The notes under the pieces were generated by a model. The model did no database searches, had not been told where the DNA came from, and worked only from the letters and a program-made list of their open reading frames with translations. Of a stretch of 58,046 nucleotides of DNA, positions 51,678 through 58,046 are shown piece by piece. The position numbers and the translations under genes are program-made. Origin of the DNA: QYOJ01 sp043810345 (GTDB lineage: Bacteria; Bacteroidota; Bacteroidia; Bacteroidales; FEN-979); assembly GCA_043810345.1 (NCBI GenBank), contig JBDROF010000112.1:1-58046 (forward strand), in the 5' to 3' direction. How positions within the stretch are numbered: the stretch's first letter is position 1; every line of letters starts with the position of its first letter.

Positions 51678-52451
51678 ATGGAGATTAAGGAACAGATAAA
51701 CAAGGAAAAATTACCAGGTCATGTAGCCGTGATCATGGACGGCAACGGTAGATGGGCGCGGAAGCATGGATATGTTAGAGTCAAGGGCCACGAACAAGGT
51801 GTTGGTGCGGTGAGGGACACTGTTGAGGCAGCTGCTGAGCTCGGGATCCGGTACCTGACCCTATATGCTTTCTCTACGGAGAACTGGAACCGTCCGAAAT
51901 ACGAGATCGACGCCCTGATGAAACTTTTGGTCCAGTCGATCCACAACGAGATGAAAACCCTGATGGATAATAATATCCGTCTTTCCACCATCGGTAATCT
52001 TAAGTCGTTTCCGTCAAAGAGCCAGCGGGAGTTGCAGAAGGCGATGGATACTACCTCTGCCAATACCGGCCTGACACTTGTTCTCGCACTTAGTTACAGT
52101 GCCCGCTGGGAGATCGTTGAAGCCTGCAGGAAGCTCGCCGAGAATGTTAGGAACGGGAACATGAAACTGGAAGAGATTGATGTACACTCGTTTACAGAAG
52201 GACTCACCACCACCGGGATACCTGATCCTGAACTGCTAATCCGGACCAGCGGAGAGTACCGGATCAGTAATTTCTTACTTTGGCAGATTGCCTACACCGA
52301 ACTCTACTTTACACCAACACTCTGGCCTGATTTCACCAAGGAGGAGTTTTTCCGGGCCATCCTGGATTTCCAGAACCGAGAACGTAGATTTGGTCTGACC
52401 AGTGAACAGATTACTCAAGTAGAAGCTACCAAGCAGAAACAACCTAAATGA
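51678..52451 (+). CDS. uppS: Undecaprenyl diphosphate synthase
   Basis: A 257-residue cis-prenyltransferase that makes C55-PP, the lipid carrier for peptidoglycan and surface glycans, from FPP and IPP. Motifs: HVAVIMDGNGRWA (with the catalytic Asp), GHEQGVGAVRDTV, TLYAFSTENWNRP, and the C-terminal DPELLIRTSGEYRISNFLLWQIAYTELYF. Length and start (ATG 51678, 15 bp after porG) fit the family. The end overlaps bamA by 4 bp (ATGA). Confidence 0.96.
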   Translation: MEIKEQINKEKLPGHVAVIMDGNGRWARKHGYVRVKGHEQGVGAVRDTVEAAAELGIRYLTLYAFSTENWNRPKYEIDALMKLLVQSIHNEMKTLMDNNIRLSTIGNLKSFPSKSQRELQKAMDTTSANTGLTLVLALSYSARWEIVEACRKLAENVRNGNMKLEEIDVHSFTEGLTTTGIPDPELLIRTSGEYRISNFLLWQIAYTELYFTPTLWPDFTKEEFFRAILDFQNRERRFGLTSEQITQVEATKQKQPK

Positions 52452-55069
52452 AGCTGAGATCTCTTATCATACTTATTCTGTCAGGGTTGATCTTGCACCC
52501 GGTAGTGGCCCAGGTTACGCTTGGCGATATCGAAATTGACTACAACAATCCAAAAGAGTATGAGATTGGTGGAATCACGGTCAGTGGAGTGAAATACCTC
52601 GATGGAAATGTCCTGATTATGCTTTCAGGATTGACGGTGGGAGAGCGGATACAAGTGCCGGGTGACCAGATCACCTCCGCTGTCAAGAAGCTCTGGACCC
52701 AGGGACTGTTTGAGGATATCCGGATCTCCGTGACCAACCTCATCGGAAATCAGATCTTCCTGGATATCTATTTCCGTGAGCGCCCCCGCCTTTCAAAGTT
52801 CTCTTTTACAGGCATTAAAAAATCAGACGCGGATAACATCCGGGATAAGATCCGGCTGGTCAAAGGGGACTATGTGACCGATAACCTGATCATCAAGACC
52901 AGGAACATCATAAAAAAATATTACGAAGACAAAGGGTTTCTGAATGCAGGTGTGGCGATTGAACTCAAGAAAGATTCAGCCACAGCCAACCAGGTCACAA
53001 TGATAATCAACATCAGCAAGAATGGACGGGTGAAGATTCAAAAGCTGGATGTGCATGGCAACGAACATCTTACCAAAGAACAGATCTCGGCTGCCTTCAA
53101 AGACACCAAGGAGATGGCCGTGTTTAATCCCATGGATGGGTTGGATAAGATGTTATGGGAATCAGTAAAGGCCGCACTGCGGATCGATTTTCTTGAGATT
53201 GCCAGCATTATCGAACAACATATTTTTAGTACCGTGACGATCCGGATCTTCAAGGCATCGAAGTTCATCCCCGACGATTACGAAGAGGACAAGATCAACC
53301 TGATCACCAAGTATAACTCCATGGGATACCGGGATGCCCGGATCATTGCCGATACGGTAACACGCAATGACGAGAACACCATCAATGTGGATATCTGGGT
53401 GGAAGAGGGACCGAAATATTACATCCGGAAGATCACCTGGGTGGGGAATACCAAATACAACGATCCCTACCTCGCCAGGTTTCTCAAAGTAAAACCCGGT
53501 GATGTTTACAACAAGGAGGCACTGGATGCAGCGTTGAGTTATGATCCCAACGGCGGTGACCTCCGCTCGTTATACATGGATGACGGCTATCTCTTTTTTG
53601 ATGTGGCCCCTGTTGAAGTACGGGTGGAATATGACTCCATCGATCTGGAGATCCGGATGCATGAAGGAAAACAGGCTACAGTCAACAAGGTGACCATAAA
53701 AGGGAATACCAAGACGAACGATCACGTAGCGTTACGGGAGATTCAGACCCGTCCCGGACAGCTCTTCAGCCGCGACCGGTTGATCCGCTCACAGCGGCAG
53801 CTTGCACAGCTGCGGTACTTCGACGCCGAGAAGCTGGTCCCGAATGTCAACCCCCATCCGGAAGAAGGGACCGTGGATATCGAGTATGTCGTAGAGGAGA
53901 CTTCCGCCGATCAGATAGAACTATCAGGTGGATGGGGATACGGACGTATCATCGGAACCCTGGGACTCTCCTTTAACAATTTCTCCCTGCGAAACATATT
54001 TAATTTCAAGGCTTGGCGACCGATCCCTTCCGGCGATGGCCAGAAGCTGAGCGTCAGGGTTCAGACTTACGGGAAAGGATACTTCAGCTATAGTTTTTCT
54101 TTCACCGAGCCATGGCTGGGGGGTAAAAAGCCACTGGCACTCAGTCTCTCCTACGTCCACTCAAAGTATTCCAACGGATTGAACAAAAGCGACTCTCTGT
54201 ATGGCTATTTCAAGATTGACGGAGTCTCGGTTGGATTGGGGACCATGCTGAGGTGGCCCGATGATTACTTCTCCCTTTACAACAGCATCAACTACTTCAG
54301 GTATAATACCCGGAACTACTCCGCGATCTTTACCTTCGGTGGAGGAAACGGAGCTTATAACGCTCTCTCTTACACGATCACATTATCACGAAACTCCATC
54401 GACAATCCGATCTTCGCCCGGGCCGGATCCGAAATGGCGCTCACCCTTGAACTTACCCCACCCTATAGCCTCTTCCGCAGCGGAGATGTTGACTATGATA
54501 CCATGCCGTTCAACGAGCGGTATAAATGGGTGGAATACTATAAAATCAAATTCAAGGGATCGTGGTATATCAACCTCATCGGAAAACTGGTGTTATCACC
54601 CCGGATACAGATCGGTTACCTGGGAGCTTACAACTCCAATCTGGGGGTGACTCCGTTTGAACGATTCTACCTCGGAGGCGACGGACTTACCGGGTATAAC
54701 AACATGGACGGACGGGAGTTGATCGGGATGCGTGGATATGTTAATAACTCACTTACACCAGGTTATCCCAATACGATCGGGGGCACGGTATACACAAAGA
54801 ATACACTCGAATTACGCTACCCGATTTCTCTGAACCCAAGCGCCACCATCTATGCCCTGGGCTTCCTTGAAGCCGGTAACGACTGGCTGGAATGGAAAGA
54901 TGTCAATCCCTTTAACCTGTATCGCTCTGTAGGACTGGGGATCCGTGTCTTCCTCCCGATGTTCGGGTTGCTGGGACTGGACTGGGGGTATGGGCTGGAT
55001 GCAGTACCAGGCGTACCGGGAGCAAATGGCAGCCAGTTCCACTTCTCGATAAACTCGTCGATTGACTAA
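52448..55069 (+). CDS. bamA: Outer-membrane protein assembly factor BamA
   Basis: An 873-residue Omp85 protein with signal peptide (LRSLIILILSGLILHPVVAQ). Five POTRA domains follow (YEIGGITVSGVKYLDGNVLIM, FTGIKKSDADNIRDKI, KLDVHGNEHLTKEQ, KITWVGNTKYND, VTIKGNTKTNDHVALREIQT). The barrel carries GGWGYGRIIGTLGLSF at its start and ends in Asp-rich residues, with TPFERFYLGGDGLTGYN as the VRGF/Y-like lid motif. It folds and inserts outer-membrane barrels. It overlaps uppS by 4 bp and precedes two Skp chaperone genes. Its TAA stop directly begins an 8-bp repeat array. Confidence 0.96.
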   Translation: MKLRSLIILILSGLILHPVVAQVTLGDIEIDYNNPKEYEIGGITVSGVKYLDGNVLIMLSGLTVGERIQVPGDQITSAVKKLWTQGLFEDIRISVTNLIGNQIFLDIYFRERPRLSKFSFTGIKKSDADNIRDKIRLVKGDYVTDNLIIKTRNIIKKYYEDKGFLNAGVAIELKKDSATANQVTMIINISKNGRVKIQKLDVHGNEHLTKEQISAAFKDTKEMAVFNPMDGLDKMLWESVKAALRIDFLEIASIIEQHIFSTVTIRIFKASKFIPDDYEEDKINLITKYNSMGYRDARIIADTVTRNDENTINVDIWVEEGPKYYIRKITWVGNTKYNDPYLARFLKVKPGDVYNKEALDAALSYDPNGGDLRSLYMDDGYLFFDVAPVEVRVEYDSIDLEIRMHEGKQATVNKVTIKGNTKTNDHVALREIQTRPGQLFSRDRLIRSQRQLAQLRYFDAEKLVPNVNPHPEEGTVDIEYVVEETSADQIELSGGWGYGRIIGTLGLSFNNFSLRNIFNFKAWRPIPSGDGQKLSVRVQTYGKGYFSYSFSFTEPWLGGKKPLALSLSYVHSKYSNGLNKSDSLYGYFKIDGVSVGLGTMLRWPDDYFSLYNSINYFRYNTRNYSAIFTFGGGNGAYNALSYTITLSRNSIDNPIFARAGSEMALTLELTPPYSLFRSGDVDYDTMPFNERYKWVEYYKIKFKGSWYINLIGKLVLSPRIQIGYLGAYNSNLGVTPFERFYLGGDGLTGYNNMDGRELIGMRGYVNNSLTPGYPNTIGGTVYTKNTLELRYPISLNPSATIYALGFLEAGNDWLEWKDVNPFNLYRSVGLGIRVFLPMFGLLGLDWGYGLDAVPGVPGANGSQFHFSINSSID

Positions 55070-55119
55070 ATAGCGAGGTAGCGAGGTAGCGAAATAGCAA
55101 AGTAGCGAAATAGCGAAAT
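55069..55119. repeat. 8-bp array GAGGTAGC / GAAATAGC
   Basis: About six 8-bp units (GAGGTAGC, GAGGTAGC, GAAATAGC, AAAGTAGC, GAAATAGC) starting at the last base of the bamA stop. The reverse complement occurs at 45749-45779. Confidence 0.9.
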
Positions 55120-55143
55120 TATGATTAACGAATATATATCCAG

Positions 55144-55170
55144 CATCCAGGATCCAGGATCCAGGATCCA
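55144..55170. repeat. Heptamer array GATCCAG
   Basis: CATCCAG, GATCCAG, GATCCAG, GATCCA, directly upstream of skp. Same unit as 42431-42458. Confidence 0.9.
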
Positions 55171-55184
55171 TAAATCTTAGCAGC

Positions 55185-55805
55185 ATGAAAAAGATCATTT
55201 TAACCATTATCGGGCTGGTGTTTACCACCACAATGCTTCAGGCCCAGAAGTTTGCCTACGTAGATACCAAATACATCCTGGATAACATCCCGGAATATGC
55301 AGAGGCGCAGGCTCAGATAGATGAGCTTTCAGTCCAGTGGCAAAAAGAGATAGAGGAAAAATTTGCGGAAGTGGAGAAAAGATACAACGACTACCAGGCA
55401 CAATCGGTGCTTCTACCCGAAGAGATGAAGGCCAAGAAAGAGCAGGAGATCGTTGACCTGGAACGGGAAGCGAAAGACCTGCAGCGGAGGTATTTCGGGA
55501 AGGAGGGGGAGTTATTCAAAAAACGTCAGGAACTGGTCAAGCCGGTTCAGGAAAAGATCTACAATGCCATCCAGCAGATAGCCGAGGATTACAACTATGC
55601 CGTGATTTTTGACAAGGCTGGAAGTCTCACCATGATGTATGCGAATCCCAAGTACGACATCAGCGACGATGTCCTGGATCAGCTGGGTGCTGCCATGGGT
55701 TCCCGCACCCGAAGCCAGTCGTCAGGGACCCGCACGCAACCGTCGGGGACCCGTACTCAACCGTCGGAGGAGCGAGTCAAACCCTCGGAAGGTGACCGAA
55801 AATAA
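55185..55805 (+). CDS. Skp/OmpH-family periplasmic chaperone (first copy)
   Basis: A 206-residue protein: signal peptide MKKIILTIIGLVFTTTMLQAQ, then the Skp fold with FAYVDTKYILDNIPEYAEAQAQI, a long coiled coil (about 45-125, WQKEIEEKFAEVEKRYNDY) and a C-terminal strand (YAVIFDKAGSLTMMYAN). It holds unfolded outer-membrane proteins for BamA. An unusual tail of about 35 residues (from GSRTRSQSS) consists of repeated GTRTQPS-like units rich in Thr, Pro, Arg, Lys. The tail has no counterpart in the next copy. It is 115 bp after bamA. Confidence 0.92.
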   Translation: MKKIILTIIGLVFTTTMLQAQKFAYVDTKYILDNIPEYAEAQAQIDELSVQWQKEIEEKFAEVEKRYNDYQAQSVLLPEEMKAKKEQEIVDLEREAKDLQRRYFGKEGELFKKRQELVKPVQEKIYNAIQQIAEDYNYAVIFDKAGSLTMMYANPKYDISDDVLDQLGAAMGSRTRSQSSGTRTQPSGTRTQPSEERVKPSEGDRK

Positions 55806-55841
55806 ACGGTAGCGACAATATGTACCTAATTATATTTTTTC

Positions 55842-55849
55842 TAATTTTG
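55842..55849 (+). promoter_or_regulatory. -7 promoter element for the second skp
   Basis: TAATTTTG, an exact TAnnTTTG match, 38 bases before the ATG at 55888; TATG lies 19 bases upstream in place of TTTG. Confidence 0.5.
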
Positions 55850-55887
55850 CGAACCAAAAACCCTCAAACCATATTTAAAAGAAAACA

Positions 55888-56412
55888 ATGAAAAAATTAG
55901 CAAAGATCTTAGCCATAGTAGCGCTTTTCGTTGGTATTACGTTCCATTCCCAGGCTCAAACCCAGGCCCCTTTAAAAATTGGATATGTTGATTTCAACAC
56001 CCTGCTGCAAGCCATGCCAGGTATTGATTCCGTACGAACCGCACTCCAAACATACCAGGGGACGCTCACTGACCAGATGGACCAGATGCGTATGGAGTTT
56101 GAGAACAAGTATCTCGATTATCAGTCTAAAGCAGCCGGGATGTCCGATATCATTAAGCAGAACAAAGAGCAGGAACTCCAACAGCTACAGGATCGAATTG
56201 ATGCCTTTCAGACAAAAGCCCAGCAGGATCTTCAAACCAAGCAACAGAAACTCCTTCAACCTCTGATCGATAAAGCCAGGAAGGCGATAGAGGTAGTAGC
56301 CACTGAAAAGGGATATACGTATGTACTGAATGCCATCGAAGATGTGGTGCTTTTTTCAACACCGGCCCATAACCTCCTTCCTGCCGTAAAACAAAAACTG
56401 GGGATTGAGTAA
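55888..56412 (+). CDS. Skp/OmpH-family periplasmic chaperone (second copy)
   Basis: A 174-residue protein: signal peptide MKKLAKILAIVALFVGITFH..QAQ, the IGYVDFNTLLQAMPGIDSV start of the family, coiled coil (about 45-130) and the C-terminal strand YTYVLNAIEDVVLF. It has the standard Skp length with no tail. Two tandem skp genes after bamA are common in Bacteroidetes. A separate promoter allows independent expression. Convergent with nadB, 13 bp away. Confidence 0.93.
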   Translation: MKKLAKILAIVALFVGITFHSQAQTQAPLKIGYVDFNTLLQAMPGIDSVRTALQTYQGTLTDQMDQMRMEFENKYLDYQSKAAGMSDIIKQNKEQELQQLQDRIDAFQTKAQQDLQTKQQKLLQPLIDKARKAIEVVATEKGYTYVLNAIEDVVLFSTPAHNLLPAVKQKLGIE

Positions 56413-56425
56413 GAAGAGTTTTTAA

Positions 56426-57994
56426 TCAGCTTTTCAACTTTCGTAGGTCAAGGGAATAGTGCAATCCCTTGTTCTCTTTGCGTTCGATAGCCTGTTTGAT
56501 CACCAGGTATGCCACATTGATCATGTTCCGCAGTTCACACAGACGCGGCGTGAGGATGGACTTGTTGTAGAGATCTTCTGTTTCGTCATAGAGCAGGTTA
56601 AGGCGGTCAAGGGCCCGCTGCAAGCGGAGGTTGGATCGAACAATGCCCACATAGCTGCTCATGATCGCCTGCAACTCTTTCTGCGACTGTGTGATCAGGA
56701 TCATCTCTTCCGTAAGTACCATCCCTTCTGCATCCCAGTCAGGGATCGAATTACAGTGATCGATATGTGAAAGACGTTCAATGGCATGATGACTGGCCCG
56801 GTGAGAGAAGACCATCGATTCAAGCAAGGAATTCGAAGCCAGCCGGTTGGCACCATGCATACCGGTGCTTGCACATTCGCCGGATGAGTATAGATTCCGG
56901 ATGGTAGAGCGGCCAAATTCATCGGTTTTGATCCCTCCGCAGATGTAATGGGCTGCCGGAACAACCGGGATCAGATCGCGTGAAATATCTATTCCAAGAC
57001 TCAAACACTTGGCGTAGATCCGTGGGAACTGTCGAATAAGATCATTTTTATTCAGATGCCGGCAATCGAGGTAGACAAAGTCCTCACCGCTGATTTTCAG
57101 CTCATTGTCAATGGCTCTTGCCACGATATCACGGGGAGCAAGGGAGAGGCGGGCGTCGTAATTCTGCATGAAATCCTTCCCGGAGTAATCTTTGAGGATA
57201 GCCCCAAATCCACGCAGTGCTTCGGTGATTAAACAGGAGGGACGTTCCTGCGGATTAAATAGTGCTGTTGGATGGAATTGTACAAACTCCATGTTTTCAA
57301 TCACCCCTTTGGCACGGTATAACATCGCGATCCCATCACCGGTGGAGATGGTAGGATTGGTGGTGTTGCTGTAAATGTTGCCGGCCCCTCCGGTAGCTAA
57401 AAGCGTTACCTTGGCAAGGATGGTGTCAACGTGGTTGGTTTTTGGATTGAGCACATACACTCCGTAACAGGTAACATCTGAAGTCCGGATGTTTACCTCT
57501 ATGCCCAGGTGATGCTGTGTGATGATATCAATGGCGTAATGGTTCTCCAGTACTTCGATCTTCGGATGCTTCCTTACCTGGTCGATCAGCGTATCCTCAA
57601 TCTCCTTTCCGGTGCTGTCTTTGTGGCGTAATACACGATACTCGGAGTGACCTCCCTCTTTGGCCAGATCGTAATGTCCTGACTCGTCTTTATCAAAATT
57701 GGTTCCCCATGAGATCAACTCCCTGATCCGGTCGGTAGACTCCATGATGGTGAACCGTACGATCTTTTCGTTGCAGAGTCCGTCTCCCGCGATGATGGTA
57801 TCCTGGATGTGCTTTTCAAAGGTGTCGGGGGTGTGCATGACCGCTGCAATCCCTCCCTGGGCATAGCTGGTGGCGGTGTCATCCATCTTCTGCTTGGTGA
57901 CGATGCATACCTTCCCATGTTCTGCCACTTTGAGAGCAAAAGTGAGGCCGGCTATTCCCGACCCGATGACCAGAAAATCAACATGGGTTCTCAT
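56426..57994 (-). CDS. nadB: L-aspartate oxidase
   Basis: A 522-residue flavoenzyme that oxidises L-aspartate to iminoaspartate, the first step of de novo NAD synthesis. FAD-binding motif VIGSGIAGLTFALKVAEHG, TSYAQGGIAAVM, the substrate-binding HPTALFNP, RDIVARAI, AAHYICGGIKTDEFGRS and the C-terminal helical domain (ELQAIMSSYVGIVRSN). Start at ATG 57994. Another gene ends 8 bases upstream on the same strand, so nadB is probably not the first gene of its transcript. Confidence 0.96.
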   Translation of the reverse strand: MRTHVDFLVIGSGIAGLTFALKVAEHGKVCIVTKQKMDDTATSYAQGGIAAVMHTPDTFEKHIQDTIIAGDGLCNEKIVRFTIMESTDRIRELISWGTNFDKDESGHYDLAKEGGHSEYRVLRHKDSTGKEIEDTLIDQVRKHPKIEVLENHYAIDIITQHHLGIEVNIRTSDVTCYGVYVLNPKTNHVDTILAKVTLLATGGAGNIYSNTTNPTISTGDGIAMLYRAKGVIENMEFVQFHPTALFNPQERPSCLITEALRGFGAILKDYSGKDFMQNYDARLSLAPRDIVARAIDNELKISGEDFVYLDCRHLNKNDLIRQFPRIYAKCLSLGIDISRDLIPVVPAAHYICGGIKTDEFGRSTIRNLYSSGECASTGMHGANRLASNSLLESMVFSHRASHHAIERLSHIDHCNSIPDWDAEGMVLTEEMILITQSQKELQAIMSSYVGIVRSNLRLQRALDRLNLLYDETEDLYNKSILTPRLCELRNMINVAYLVIKQAIERKENKGLHYSLDLRKLKS

Positions 57995-58002
57995 AGTTAT
58001 CC

Positions 58003-58046
58003 TCAGATATCGAGAAGAACCTGGTACAGATCCTCCCCGGCTGTTA
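58003..58046 (-). CDS. 3' end of a gene upstream of nadB
   Basis: In frame to TGA at 58005-58003, the visible residues are AGEDLYQVLLDI. The rest of the gene lies beyond the window edge. Its product cannot be identified; NAD-pathway genes such as nadA or nadC often lie near nadB but nothing here shows that. It is 8 bases from the nadB start, which suggests one operon. Confidence 0.5.
   Translation of the reverse strand, partial: TAGEDLYQVLLDI

Overview
The window is a chromosomal segment of a Bacteroidetes bacterium, most likely an uncultured Bacteroidales-like lineage. Four things point there. Type IX secretion system (T9SS) parts are present: a Plug-type protein, PorG and a substrate with a gliding-motility C-terminal domain. 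Promoters have the Bacteroidetes form TTTG-N19-TAnnTTTG. Gene clusters typical of the phylum occur (porG-uppS-bamA-skp-skp; RSH-fur-like-purA). There is also a TamL-type lipoprotein Omp85 and a DUF2723/GT117 membrane protein. Most of the DNA is dense housekeeping sequence; tRNA-Val(TAC) and tRNA-Gln(TTG) are the only RNA genes of known class.

Layout. 0-4 kb: the end of a TrmH-type rRNA/tRNA methyltransferase, T9SS Plug, and a hybrid histidine kinase. 4-8 kb: an AT-rich accessory island ending at tRNA-Val. It holds a decayed IS21 element, a truncated gene, a frameshifted secreted-protein gene, an Lcl/DUF1566-like secreted protein, and a DUF3800 gene preceded by its own promoter and a compact structured RNA. 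8-20 kb: tamL, an acyltransferase, a PfkB kinase, dnaX, a deacetylase-like/acyltransferase pair, upp, an FtsX-type permease, a RecD-like helicase and an outer-membrane protein. 20-38 kb: lepA (with a premature stop), a large T9SS substrate, RSH, a Fur-like regulator, purA, infB, nusA, and a three-gene biotin-dependent acyl-CoA carboxylase. 38-46 kb: a PagL-like lipid A deacylase, tRNA-Gln, a GT117 protein, lgt, a glycosyltransferase, dprA and a PrsW-like membrane protein. 46-58 kb: cupin, rsgA, a CBS protein, an Omp85-like protein, nadK, porG-uppS-bamA-skp-skp, and nadB.

Many genes concern the cell envelope. BamA, two Skp proteins, TamL and another Omp85-like protein handle outer-membrane protein assembly; Lgt makes lipoproteins; UppS supplies the lipid carrier; Plug and PorG serve T9SS. 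The translation and stress group (RSH, LepA, IF-2, NusA, RsgA) and purine synthesis (PurA) sit in the middle.

The best candidate for an undescribed system is the DUF3800 module at 6523-7553. A near-consensus promoter is predicted to start transcription at the first base of a three-way-junction RNA. The RNA ends in nine T residues just before the DUF3800 start codon. Two copies each of GCGTCT and AGTCGC allow two mutually exclusive folds. Second in interest are intergenic short tandem arrays, mostly of 7-bp units with unrelated sequences, that begin at or inside the stop codons of neighbouring genes. Third is an in-frame TAA in lepA followed by 26 intact, conserved codons.
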